Of a DNA stretch of 23,312 nt, positions 8,484-14,575 are shown piece by piece. The notes under the pieces were generated by a model. The model did not search any database. It saw only the letters and a list, made by a program, of their open reading frames with translations, and was not told where the DNA came from. The stretch is taken from positions 1 to 23,312 of IMG/VR virus record IMGVR_UViG_3300025168_000700; one strand, given 5' to 3'. Every line of letters starts with the position of its first letter. Positions within the stretch are counted from its first letter, which is position 1. Position numbers and translations under genes: made by a program. Source of the stretch: a virus.

Positions 8484-8486
8484 GTA

Positions 8487-8726
8487 TTAAAACGGCATAT
8501 CTGAATTATTGCTTGTTCCAGATCCTGCCCTTTCCTCTCTCTTTAGTGGTAGTTGCACCTGCAACCCAAGATACTTTTTCCCAGATTTTGCTTCATTGTT
8601 CCAAGCAGATATGGTGTATAAAGTTCCTTCTATATTTATCGTTCCTTTATAAACTGGACGATTTTCGTTTCCATCTTGATCGTTTGGGAACATACTCCCT
8701 TTATTTTCTTTATGTTCAAATGCCAT
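8487..8726 (-). CDS. Small conserved phage protein, OB-like, possible ssDNA-binding
   Basis: A 79-residue protein. The ATG at 8726 is chosen because GGAGG lies 8 bases before it and the start overlaps the upstream stop as TAATG. The sequence has Gly-Ser-Met-Phe near residue 11, then Asn-Arg-Pro-x-Tyr-x-Gly, an Ile-Ser-Ala-Trp strand, and Gly-Lys-Lys-Tyr-Leu, a pattern found in small phage and plasmid proteins of unassigned function. It ends in a Gly/Ser linker and Ser-Asp-Met-Pro-Phe, reminiscent of the acidic Pro-Phe tail by which single-stranded DNA-binding proteins recruit partners. Operon context with an annealing protein and nucleases fits, but the SSB role is inference. Confidence 0.5.
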   Translation of the reverse strand: MAFEHKENKGSMFPNDQDGNENRPVYKGTINIEGTLYTISAWNNEAKSGKKYLGLQVQLPLKREERAGSGTSNNSDMPF

Positions 8727-9019
8727 TATTTTAACCTCCAAGTATATGTTTTTCTTCCTGCTCCACCCAAAACTTTCTTATCCGTCTTAACAAGTCTGTC
8801 TTGATTTGTTAAGTCAGTAATTGCTCTACGAATAGATGTTATAGGCGTTTGTTTATCTATTGATTCGTTGTCCATTAAAAATGTCCAAACTTCGTGTGCC
8901 GACAAATAGTCTTTCGGATATGTTTGGAAAACTGCCAATGTTAAATATGTTTGGTTGTTAGCTTTTTCCAAGTTTGCTTTAAGTTGCACACCTACTTCTT
9001 GTGTTGTATTGTAATACAT
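8726..9019 (-). CDS. Winged-helix-like hypothetical protein
   Basis: A 97-residue protein. GGGAG lies just upstream of the ATG at 9019. An in-frame ATG at 9100 would add 27 residues but has no ribosome site, so the shorter form is preferred. Residues 20-90 read as helix - helix - helix - beta hairpin: a Leu-Ser-Ala-His-Glu-Val-Trp helix, then Thr-Ser-Ile-Arg-Arg-Ala-Ile-Thr-Asp-Leu as candidate recognition helix, and a Gly-Gly-Ala-Gly-Arg-Lys turn before the last strand. This matches a winged helix-turn-helix and suggests DNA binding. Target and role are unknown. Confidence 0.5.
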   Translation of the reverse strand: MYYNTTQEVGVQLKANLEKANNQTYLTLAVFQTYPKDYLSAHEVWTFLMDNESIDKQTPITSIRRAITDLTNQDRLVKTDKKVLGGAGRKTYTWRLK

Positions 9020-9106
9020 TACCTCTCCCTTGTTTTTATATTTTAGACACAACGATACTACTGCGTTATAAACGCAACGATATAAACCGATAGTTTTCAT
9101 TATCGT

Positions 9107-9316
9107 TTATTCATCACAATTTTCACAATGCTTCCAAGTAGGATTTAAAGATATATGTTTTTTGTATTCTTCACTAGCTACCTTAGTAGGATTATTGACG
9201 GCTCTCTTAATTTCTAAAGCAACCTCTTTAATCGCTGGGGGTAAGTCGTTAATACGATTTTCTTTAAACATAAACTTTATAACCTGCTCTTCTTCACTAG
9301 TTAGTTTAAGTATCAT
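9107..9316 (-). CDS. Hypothetical protein with C-terminal Cys-x-x-Cys
   Basis: A 69-residue, mostly helical and charged protein. Its ATG overlaps the stop of the upstream phosphoesterase gene as ATGA, so it is probably translated by coupling. The last residues carry His-Cys-Glu-Asn-Cys, a half zinc-binding site that could be completed by dimerisation. The first 50 residues are two amphipathic helices separated by a Pro-Pro. No family recognised. Confidence 0.55.
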   Translation of the reverse strand: MILKLTSEEEQVIKFMFKENRINDLPPAIKEVALEIKRAVNNPTKVASEEYKKHISLNPTWKHCENCDE

Positions 9317-10542
9317 ATTGTTACCTCAAATATGGTTTTCTTTGGTTTTAATTTGTGTGAGGCTTTAGCATTATAACTTTCCAATCTCTCGTCAATGTCA
9401 TAGCTATCTTCTCCCACATATTGTAAATCTATTTTCATAGCGTCTATATTTTTATCTTCGTGGAAAATATAAATATTCTGACTTGCTCGTCCAGATAGAT
9501 TTAATCCTTTTTCGCTATACTCATTAGCACCAACTAATGAACTACTCCTACTAGCGATATCTCCAATTCTTGCAGAGTGTATATGTCCAGATATAATATA
9601 ATCTATTTGAACACCTCTACCAGAAAATCTTCCCTTAATCTGATTAACGCTTTTTTCATATTGCGTTGTAAAACTTCCGTTTCCGTGTAGTAATAATAAG
9701 TTTTGTCCTGCAACATTAACTACTACTTCACTTGGATCGTCTTGAATAAAATTAACATTACTTGTTAAGAACATAGTGCGTAACATCTCAAATATAACAA
9801 AGTCATAATTATCACTTGCCATAAAGTCTGTCCAACCCCACTCTTGCTTTAATCTACTTTCATTACCAGTAACACACGCAACGGTAATTGCATAATCTTC
9901 TCCAATGTCGTGGATTACTTGTTGTAGTAAGTCTACTGCTAGAAATACTGCTTGTGAACGATTAACAGACATATTCAACATTTCGTCTAGTCGTCTATCG
10001 GAATTAATTAAGTCGCCTGTAATAGCGATAAACACATTATTGATGTCGTATGTCTTAAATATACGCTTAGCTTTAGTTACATAATGTTTTAAACGCCTTG
10101 CAGCAACCTTAAAATCGTAGGAATTATGAGGTAGGGAAACAAGTTCGTTAAAGTGTGTATCAGATATTTGAAGAACACCAACAGACTTACCTTGTTTAAC
10201 TTTCTTGAATTTCTTTTTTGAAAAACTACGCTTTTGTAATAACTCGTGTATGTTAAATAATAAGCTAGTAATTGCGTTTTCATATCTGGCGTGTTCCCTG
10301 AATCCTTTTCTTTCAATCCTATTGACATCTTGTGCCGATTGTTTTTGTTTAGCTAACAAAACATTGGATCTGACTATGTCTGCGTCTAGTAGTTGAGGAT
10401 TTACCGTCCTAGAACCACAACCCTTACACATATAGCGTTGTTTATAACTTCCGTCATAGTTCTTTTGTCGTGATTTCTTTATTAAGTCTTTACTATCACA
10501 ACTTGGGCAAGATAAAATATAACCATCTTCATTGATCTTCAT
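9313..10542 (-). CDS. Metallophosphoesterase with N-terminal zinc ribbon (SbcD/Mre11-like)
   Basis: A 409-residue calcineurin-like phosphoesterase. All five metal-site blocks are visible in order from about residue 120: Ser-Asp-Thr-His, Gly-Asp-Leu-Ile, Gly-Asn-Glu-Ser, Leu-Leu-His-Gly-Asn and Gly-His-Ile-His. These coordinate two metals for phosphodiester hydrolysis. In recombination operons such proteins act as SbcD/Mre11-like DNA nucleases. Residues 12-42 form a Cys2...Cys2 ribbon (Cys12, 15, 39, 42) like those of transposase and primase N-termini, an added DNA-contact module. Its ATG has AGGAG 9 bases upstream and overlaps the nuclease gene before it as ATGA. Nuclease activity on DNA is inferred; another phosphatase function cannot be excluded. 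Confidence 0.78.
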   Translation of the reverse strand: MKINEDGYILSCPSCDSKDLIKKSRQKNYDGSYKQRYMCKGCGSRTVNPQLLDADIVRSNVLLAKQKQSAQDVNRIERKGFREHARYENAITSLLFNIHELLQKRSFSKKKFKKVKQGKSVGVLQISDTHFNELVSLPHNSYDFKVAARRLKHYVTKAKRIFKTYDINNVFIAITGDLINSDRRLDEMLNMSVNRSQAVFLAVDLLQQVIHDIGEDYAITVACVTGNESRLKQEWGWTDFMASDNYDFVIFEMLRTMFLTSNVNFIQDDPSEVVVNVAGQNLLLLHGNGSFTTQYEKSVNQIKGRFSGRGVQIDYIISGHIHSARIGDIASRSSSLVGANEYSEKGLNLSGRASQNIYIFHEDKNIDAMKIDLQYVGEDSYDIDERLESYNAKASHKLKPKKTIFEVTI

Positions 10543-10898
10543 TTCGTTAATCTCCTGAATCCGTTACTTTCGTTCACTAAAGATAACAAATGCTTAAATT
10601 CAAAGCAAACTAATATTTCAGAATTGTTCTTAGAGAATATTAACAATGGCTCTAAGTCCTCTGAATTTTCACACGCTTGTTCAAAACACTTCCAAATACT
10701 AATCTTTTCTACTTTTTTACACTCTACGGCATACCCAAACTTCTTTCTCGCAGCACTAGATAGCTTTATATCCATACCACTCTCTCCCATTACTGCTGTC
10801 TTGATATCGTGTTTATTTATATCCAGATACTCCATTATTAGTTCTCTTACTTTGTTCTGGAAATTTCTTCCCTTTGCTTTAGCACTACTTGGTTTCAT
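10539..10898 (-). CDS. PD-(D/E)XK nuclease, Holliday-junction-resolvase-like
   Basis: A 119-residue protein with the minimal PD-(D/E)XK core. An N-terminal helix with Lys-Gly-Arg-Asn-Phe-Gln-Asn leads to Gly-Glu-Ser-Gly-Met-Asp43, then a strand with Glu59-Cys-Lys61, then a helix with Trp and Gln (Ser-Ile-Trp-Lys-Cys-Phe-Glu-Gln-Ala). Asp43, Glu59 and Lys61 would bind the metal and the scissile phosphate. The size and the motif after the active site fit phage resolvase or VRR-like nucleases that trim recombination and replication intermediates before packaging. GGAGGAG precedes the ATG. A role alongside the annealing protein in the same operon is likely. Confidence 0.68.
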   Translation of the reverse strand: MKPSSAKAKGRNFQNKVRELIMEYLDINKHDIKTAVMGESGMDIKLSSAARKKFGYAVECKKVEKISIWKCFEQACENSEDLEPLLIFSKNNSEILVCFEFKHLLSLVNESNGFRRLTK

Positions 10899-11077
10899 TG
10901 CTCCTCCTGTAACTTTTCTAATTTATCTTTAAATCTTTTTAAGGTTAATTCTATATTGACTTCCTTTGATCCATTGCTACTGCAAGTATAATATATCTCT
11001 TGCAATATTCTTGGAACTGCACCTTTTTCCAATATAGGTTTTTCTTGTCTAGGTATTCTAGGTACTCCGTATCTCAT
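10895..11077 (-). CDS. Hypothetical small basic protein
   Basis: A 60-residue protein. The N-terminus is Arg/Pro/Gly-rich (Tyr-Gly-Val-Pro-Arg-Ile-Pro-Arg), and residues 38-60 form a charged helix with heptad-like Leu spacing. ATGA overlaps on both sides and GAGGG before the start show that it is a real gene of the early operon. No family recognised. Confidence 0.6.
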   Translation of the reverse strand: MRYGVPRIPRQEKPILEKGAVPRILQEIYYTCSSNGSKEVNIELTLKRFKDKLEKLQEEQ

Positions 11078-11289
11078 TTATCCCTCGTTCTTGAATAATT
11101 CATCTTAACATACTTGCCAAAAGGTTGTTGTCTTACACTATAATACCAAGAGTAGCCGTGTTCTTTTATACACTCTTGGACAAATTCGTGCCACTTAGGA
11201 TCTTTAGATAGTTCGTCTGTATCTTTGCTCATTAGATAACTTGTATTAACTCTCTCTCTGCTTTTATAGGCTTTATTCTTTTCGCTCAT
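11074..11289 (-). CDS. Hypothetical small basic protein
   Basis: A 71-residue, lysine- and aromatic-rich protein (Tyr-Ser-Trp-Tyr-Tyr near residues 46-50) without recognisable motif. It starts with a TAATG overlap onto the upstream stop and GAGG as ribosome site, and ends in an ATGA overlap with the following gene. Coupled translation in the early operon is clear. The function is unknown. Confidence 0.6.
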   Translation of the reverse strand: MSEKNKAYKSRERVNTSYLMSKDTDELSKDPKWHEFVQECIKEHGYSWYYSVRQQPFGKYVKMNYSRTRDK

Positions 11290-11534
11290 TATTCGTCCTC
11301 GTCTGTTTCATATTCAAACCCTGACCAATCTTTACACTTGCTGCATAAGGCAATAATGTCATCTTCTTTGTTACCATTATCTCCTACTGGCTCACTAGCT
11401 GGACTCCAACCACAACAAGTAGATAATAATTCCCCCTCGTTATAATCTTTTTTTATCTTTTCTTTCTCTTGTTCCATTTGATTATCAATCAAGTGGTCTA
11501 TATTTTCTTCTACATAATCTCTATATGCACTCAT
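11289..11534 (-). CDS. Hypothetical acidic protein with Cys-Cys...Cys-x-x-Cys zinc site
   Basis: An 81-residue protein. The ATG at 11534 is chosen for its strong GGGAGG site and ATGA overlap with the gene before it. The first 35 residues are a charged helix. Then Thr-Cys-Cys-Gly-Trp lies near residue 40 and Cys-Ser-Lys-Cys near 64-67, a four-cysteine zinc ribbon seen in many small phage proteins of unknown role. The C-terminus is strongly acidic (Glu/Asp tail), which argues against simple DNA binding and for a protein partner. Confidence 0.6.
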   Translation of the reverse strand: MSAYRDYVEENIDHLIDNQMEQEKEKIKKDYNEGELLSTCCGWSPASEPVGDNGNKEDDIIALCSKCKDWSGFEYETDEDE

Positions 11535-11758
11535 TTTTCCTCCCTTTCCATTTCTGAATATCCTATGCACTCCATAACAATCTCATCTACAAAAGCTCTA
11601 TATTCTTTCTGTGTATATTTTTTTATAGGTATATCTTTTGACTTATCTATTGCTTTTCTATACATACTATGAACTCTGTTTAGTTCCTCAAAGAAAGAAA
11701 AATATAAATCTCTTTCCTTGTTGTCTTGCAACTCTTTACTATTCTCTACTTTACTCAT
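11531..11758 (-). CDS. Hypothetical helical protein
   Basis: A 75-residue charged, helical protein. The start at 11758 is supported by AAGGA 8 bases upstream and an ATGA overlap with the replication initiator gene. An ATG 13 codons upstream lies wholly inside that gene and has no such site. Tyr/Glu/Lys-rich amphipathic helices run through its length. A role with the initiator (such as a helicase-loader partner) is possible only from adjacency. Confidence 0.5.
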   Translation of the reverse strand: MSKVENSKELQDNKERDLYFSFFEELNRVHSMYRKAIDKSKDIPIKKYTQKEYRAFVDEIVMECIGYSEMEREEK

Positions 11759-12513
11759 TTGTATTCCTTTCTTGCTTGTGTTTGTTTGTCGCAACACGAT
11801 ATATACATATCTCTATATGGCGACTTATCCTTTACTTTATTACAAATATTACACTCGTATATAAATACTGGCTCATCTGGTTTTACTTCCAATATAACTT
11901 CATCTTGCCACCTCTCTTGGTTTAGATAGGTTTCTGGATTAGGTATGTATTGTTGTGTCTGCCATTGATCCGACTGCTTTTGTAATTCTATATTCTTTAA
12001 AATTTTATCAATAGGAAACTCAATAGCATTAAACTTATCTTCTATTTTTTTCTTTCCTATTTTCTTTGGATAAGCGTTCCAAAATAACTCAAAGTCTTTA
12101 TTATTTCTTACCTTCTTTCTTTCTTTCTTTCTTATAATATGGTTAACCCCTTGTTGCTTAGTGGTTATCTCTTGGTTACTCTTAAGAGAATTATAGACAT
12201 TGTACTCGACGATAAAAAGGTGGGTTACTTGTTGGTTAGAATTTGGACTACTTTTTATCATATTGGTTTGTTTTAACTTCTTTAAAAATGTTCTTAATTG
12301 TTGCCTTGACATACCATTTCTTTTAGAAAAGTTCTCCTGAGAAAATACAATCTCTCCACGACTTACATTGATTATATGATTGTTCATCAACATTGACGAG
12401 GGCTTTATACTTGCCCTCATCAACATATCTATCCAACACTTTAGGTAAAGTGGATTATCCCATATCCAATTATCTTGGATTTTGCGATATAGTTTTATGA
12501 AACTATTATGCAC
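11755..12513 (-). CDS. Replication initiator / replisome organiser (lambda O-like layout)
   Basis: A 252-residue protein starting at GTG 12513 inside the end of a tiny membrane ORF, consistent with coupling. Residues about 1-105 form a winged-helix DNA-binding domain (Gly-Glu-Ile-Val-Phe-Ser-Gln, then Ser-Arg-Gln-Gln-Leu-Arg-Thr-Phe-Leu as recognition helix). A Ser/Asn/Gln and Lys/Arg linker spans 105-140. The segment at about 143-205 (Phe-Trp-x-Ala-Tyr-Pro-Lys-Lys ... Tyr-Ile-Pro-Asn-Pro-Glu-Thr-Tyr-Leu) is typical of phage replication proteins that load the host helicase. The C-terminus adds a Cys-x-x-Cys and a Cys-Cys pair. No phage helicase or polymerase is present, so it must recruit host enzymes. 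Confidence 0.75.
   Translation of the reverse strand: MHNSFIKLYRKIQDNWIWDNPLYLKCWIDMLMRASIKPSSMLMNNHIINVSRGEIVFSQENFSKRNGMSRQQLRTFLKKLKQTNMIKSSPNSNQQVTHLFIVEYNVYNSLKSNQEITTKQQGVNHIIRKKERKKVRNNKDFELFWNAYPKKIGKKKIEDKFNAIEFPIDKILKNIELQKQSDQWQTQQYIPNPETYLNQERWQDEVILEVKPDEPVFIYECNICNKVKDKSPYRDMYISCCDKQTQARKEYK
12141..12238. repeat. Iteron-like GGTTA repeats inside the initiator gene (candidate origin)
   Basis: On the plus strand GGTTA occurs at 12141, 12163, 12174, 12223 and 12234. Two identical composite units, GGTTA-N4-TTGGTTA, lie at 12163-12178 and 12223-12238, exactly 60 bp apart, with 11 bp between the two GGTTA copies inside each. A 10-bp palindrome CTCTTAAGAG (12179-12188) follows the first. 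A polypurine/polypyrimidine tract borders them at 12112-12132. They fall in the linker-coding part of the gene, the position of the lambda origin within gene O. Confidence 0.45.
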
Positions 12514-12574
12514 CTGTATTTCTCGTTAGGAATAAAAATAAACCGACTAATCCCCAAATAATATAATCGCTCAT
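12506..12574 (-). CDS. 22-residue membrane micropeptide
   Basis: A short ORF starting at ATG 12574, overlapping the stop of the annealing protein gene as TAATG and ending 8 bases inside the initiator gene. The product has a hydrophobic core Ile-Ile-Trp-Gly-Leu-Val-Gly-Leu-Phe-Leu-Phe-Leu flanked by Asp and Arg, enough for one membrane span. Its placement makes it a translational bridge between the two genes. Whether the peptide itself acts, or only its translation matters, cannot be told. Confidence 0.5.
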   Translation of the reverse strand: MSDYIIWGLVGLFLFLTRNTGA

Positions 12575-13164
12575 TATTTACTCTCTTTCTTTTTGTGCTG
12601 CTCTATCTTATCATCTAACCAAGCGATAGCTTTAATACAATTCTGTTCGTAGAAATCGCTTTGTGCTTTTCTCTTAATTGTAATGTTCCACTCCTCTTGC
12701 GTGATTGCTCCAACTTTTTTAGCTAAGTCGTTCTTAGTTTCAAGTTCTTTAAATTGTTTGAAGCTTGGTGGATCTTGAAAAGGCAAATCCTCGCCTTGAT
12801 AGATATATAGTCCTAATCCAAACAAAGCAAAACATTTGACTAAACATCTAAGAATTGAGCTATTAACGTCAAAAGCATTTGGCTTTGGTATTGCTTTCAT
12901 ATAATGACTTAATATAGGGTGCGTGTGCGTTCTTGTAATTCCCTCTATCGTAACACTTACTTTTACGAAAGCACCTGCGTCTGTTTGTTTATAAGGTGAT
13001 CCATCGTCAAACTCGTGAATATCCCACGTAGTATCTGGATATTTCTTCAATACGATAGCAACTGCGTCACTCCACGATAGATAATCATAATCGCCTTTTT
13101 TATCTTTAAACTCATTGGCATTATAGCTAAACAAGTCATCAAATACACTCATCTCCTTACTCAT
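12574..13164 (-). CDS. Single-strand annealing protein, DUF1071/Sak3 type
   Basis: A 196-residue protein that would anneal complementary single strands in phage recombination. It shows the family's hallmarks in order: Tyr-Leu-Ser-Trp near residue 29, a Trp-Asp-Ile strand, a Gly-Ala-Phe-Val-x-Val-Ser-Val-Thr-Ile hairpin, the Asn-Ala-Phe-Asp-Val-Asn-Ser segment, then Arg-Cys-Leu-Val-Lys-Cys-Phe-Ala-Leu and Gly-Leu-Gly-Leu-Tyr-Ile-Tyr-Gln-Gly-Glu-Asp-Leu. The C-terminal 60 residues are charged and helical. The start at 13164 is fixed by the ATGA overlap with the HTH gene; a longer frame to 13209 lies inside that gene. It is likely to work with the SbcD-like and resolvase-like nucleases downstream. 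Confidence 0.8.
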   Translation of the reverse strand: MSKEMSVFDDLFSYNANEFKDKKGDYDYLSWSDAVAIVLKKYPDTTWDIHEFDDGSPYKQTDAGAFVKVSVTIEGITRTHTHPILSHYMKAIPKPNAFDVNSSILRCLVKCFALFGLGLYIYQGEDLPFQDPPSFKQFKELETKNDLAKKVGAITQEEWNITIKRKAQSDFYEQNCIKAIAWLDDKIEQHKKKESK

Positions 13165-13367
13165 AATTCCCCCCATAATTCTACCATTGTTGCACCTGTT
13201 ACTTGACATATAGCTAACTTTTGTGTGTGTGGTATTTTATTTTCTCTCTTCCAAGTAGAGATTGTCATTGGCGATATTTCAAGTCTTCGTGCAATCCACG
13301 CTTGACTTCTTTCATTAATATTAAGCCATATATTCAATCCATAAAACTGATCTTCATTATTATTCAT
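13161..13367 (-). CDS. Small Cro-like HTH regulator
   Basis: A 68-residue protein. The start at 13367 has GGGAGG 8 bases upstream and an ATGA overlap with the gene before. Residues about 20-45 read as helix-turn-helix: Ser-Gln-Ala-Trp-Ile-Ala-Arg-Arg-Leu, turn, then Ser-Pro-Met-Thr-Ile-Ser-Thr-Trp-Lys as recognition helix, as in small Cro/YdaS-type proteins. It is the only small Cro-like regulator I see in this operon, so it is the first candidate to bind the repeats and dyads around the promoter at 14252-14280. That link is inference. Confidence 0.68.
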   Translation of the reverse strand: MNNNEDQFYGLNIWLNINERSQAWIARRLEISPMTISTWKRENKIPHTQKLAICQVTGATMVELWGEL

Positions 13368-13558
13368 TTGTCCTCCCATTTGGTTTCTATTGCCAAGCTA
13401 CAAATTTGTTGGCGTGTTAAATAAGTTTGTGTCCGATAATCAAAAAAGTTCCTATCAGAATTGTCTTGATTCTCCAAATAATACATCTCTGCAATATTAT
13501 TAAGCCTAAGATGTAGTATCATACTATTAATCTGTTTATCTGTATATTCTTTACTCAT
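13364..13558 (-). CDS. Hypothetical protein
   Basis: A 64-residue polar protein with a start at 13558 supported by GAGGAGG and an ATGA overlap with the preceding gene. It is Asn/Gln/Tyr-rich, with a helical N-terminal half and a C-terminal Leu-Thr-Arg-Gln-Gln-Ile-Cys-Ser helix that could bind nucleic acid. No family recognised. Confidence 0.55.
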   Translation of the reverse strand: MSKEYTDKQINSMILHLRLNNIAEMYYLENQDNSDRNFFDYRTQTYLTRQQICSLAIETKWEDK

Positions 13559-13785
13559 TTTTCCTCCTCGTTCCATTGTTCTACTCTTTTTCCATAATGA
13601 CTATTCTTTGGTACTATCTCCAATATAATATTGCCCTCATCAGTATAAGAGGTTTCATATATAAGGTAATAATCATCTGGATCATTATATTGTGCCAAGT
13701 TCCTTATTATAATTCTTTTTTCAGTATCAACATTAATACCTTGTTCAGATATAGATACTAAATCATCTATGCTTTCATTTGCCAT
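13555..13785 (-). CDS. Hypothetical acidic protein
   Basis: A 76-residue acidic protein with predicted beta strands in the middle (Tyr-Tyr-Leu-Ile-Tyr-Glu, then Ile-Ile-Leu-Glu-Ile-Val). It has a TAATG overlap with the preceding gene and AGAGG before the start. Small acidic early phage proteins sometimes inhibit host enzymes, but nothing specific supports that here. Confidence 0.55.
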   Translation of the reverse strand: MANESIDDLVSISEQGINVDTEKRIIIRNLAQYNDPDDYYLIYETSYTDEGNIILEIVPKNSHYGKRVEQWNEEEK

Positions 13786-13976
13786 TATTTAACCTCTCTA
13801 TGATTAAATACTTGTTGCCTTAATTCTTTGACTATTACCTCAAATTGAACTTGGTTATATTTTCCCATTTCAATTTCTAATATATATTTACATAGAAGAT
13901 CTGCTCTTTTTTGTGCATACTTCTCGCAACTTTCTTCAACTTGTTTTGCTAACTTATTCAGTACCTTACTACTCAT
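13785..13976 (-). CDS. Hypothetical helical protein, first gene of the early operon
   Basis: A 63-residue, highly helical protein with Lys/Glu-rich amphipathic stretches and two Cys (Glu-Ser-Cys-Glu and Leu-Leu-Cys-Lys). It starts at 13976 with AAAGGA as ribosome site and is first after the leftward promoter and a 269-base leader, so it would be the earliest translated product of the operon. It overlaps the next gene as TAATG. Function unknown. Confidence 0.58.
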   Translation of the reverse strand: MSSKVLNKLAKQVEESCEKYAQKRADLLCKYILEIEMGKYNQVQFEVIVKELRQQVFNHREVK

Positions 13977-14009
13977 TGTTTTCCTTTCCTTGTTTGTTTA
14001 TAATAAATT

Positions 14010-14076
14010 TATAGAGGTAACTATTATTTGATTTAACTGATAGGTAAATGAAGCATAAGATCTAGCTACCTCTATA
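14010..14076 (-). promoter_or_regulatory. Long inverted repeat in the early leader
   Basis: TATAGAGGTA (14010-14019) and TACCTCTATA (14067-14076) are perfect complements. After one mismatch the stem continues with CTA/TAG (14021-14023, 14063-14065). The 39-base loop contains a further ATTTA/TAAAT pair. On the minus strand it forms the end of the leader about 35 bases before the first gene. It could be an RNA switch or stability stem, or an operator pair bridged by a looping repressor. Confidence 0.5.
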
Positions 14077-14178
14077 GTATAATTTTTTGTCTTGTTTGTA
14101 ATATAATTCATAAACCTTGTATGTACATAATAACTATTATAATTAGATATAACTAATAAATTCTTCATATTTCGTAAA

Positions 14179-14244
14179 ATAATATAAAATACCCTCTAGA
14201 ATATAATATAATACCCTGTGAGATATAATATAATATACTAGTAT
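14179..14244 (-). repeat. Three imperfect 22-bp tandem repeats just downstream of the early promoter
   Basis: Units at 14179-14200, 14201-14222 and 14223-14244 share an ATATAATATAAT-like block. In the first two a TACCCT box follows, and in the third it has decayed. Together they cover about +1 to +66 of the predicted leftward transcript. Twenty-two bp is two helical turns, so bound proteins would align on one face. Operator array or AT-rich origin element are both possible. Confidence 0.45.
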
Positions 14245-14251
14245 AAATATA

Positions 14252-14280
14252 ATTATAGTGTTAATTTATAGTCCTTTCAA
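14252..14280 (-). promoter_or_regulatory. Early leftward sigma-70 promoter
   Basis: On the minus strand TTGAAA (14280-14275), a 17-bp spacer and a perfect TATAAT (14257-14252). It sits between an intrinsic terminator at 14325-14355 and the long gapless operon starting at 13976, which is where the main early promoter is expected. The transcript would start near 14245. Confidence 0.7.
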
Positions 14281-14285
14281 TGATT

Positions 14286-14302
14286 AATGGATCTAATCCA
14301 TT
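14286..14302. promoter_or_regulatory. Dyad immediately upstream of the early promoter
   Basis: AATGGAT-cta-ATCCATT, 7-bp arms with a 3-bp spacer, lies 5 bp upstream of the -35 box. Six Ts follow on the plus strand (14301-14306, the first two within the arm), so it could also be a weak rightward terminator. Its position fits an activator or repressor site. Confidence 0.4.
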
Positions 14303-14324
14303 TTTTCATAACCTTGTTTGTTAG

Positions 14325-14355
14325 AAAAAAGCCACTTTAACTAGTGGCTTTTTTT
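14325..14355 (-). terminator. Intrinsic terminator (symmetrical, can act both ways)
   Basis: A GCCACT/AGTGGC stem with a 6-base loop is flanked by A6 on one side and T7 on the other, so both strands give a stem plus U run. It begins right at the stop of the 69-residue gene (14354) and insulates the early promoter from the gene block to the right. Confidence 0.85.
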
Positions 14356-14563
14356 ATTGATAGTATCTTTTGTTATATCTTTCTTCAAGTTTTTCCCAAA
14401 CAACAGAAAATCTTTGTAACCATTTATATTGTTCTTGATTTTTATAATTTCCACAAAATTGACTGTCCAAAGCACACATACTTTCCAAGCCATTTTTATT
14501 ATAAAAATTATCTAGTATTTCACACATATAGTCCATTAAATCAAACTTATTATCTTTGCTCAT
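14354..14563 (-). CDS. Hypothetical orphan protein
   Basis: A 69-residue protein, helical, with many Asn, Tyr and Lys and three Cys. It starts at 14563 after AAGGAAACTATAAAATG, the spacer shared by several genes here, and its stop lies in the terminator T run. It has Met-Cys and Phe-Cys-Gly-Asn segments but no regular metal site. No family recognised. It is the last gene of a four-gene unit (15257 to 14354). Confidence 0.6.
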   Translation of the reverse strand: MSKDNKFDLMDYMCEILDNFYNKNGLESMCALDSQFCGNYKNQEQYKWLQRFSVVWEKLEERYNKRYYQ

Positions 14564-14575
14564 TTTATAGTTTCC

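Noticed and set aside
11469-11929. Plus-strand ORFs across the early operon
   Set aside because: They lie opposite well-supported overlapping minus-strand genes, have no ribosome sites and are of shadow composition (Phe/Leu/Ser/Cys/Tyr-rich).
12112-12132. TTTC repeat tract as a microsatellite or phase-variable element
   Set aside because: It encodes a conserved-style basic linker on the minus strand, and its period of 4 is short and imperfect. No evidence for variation.
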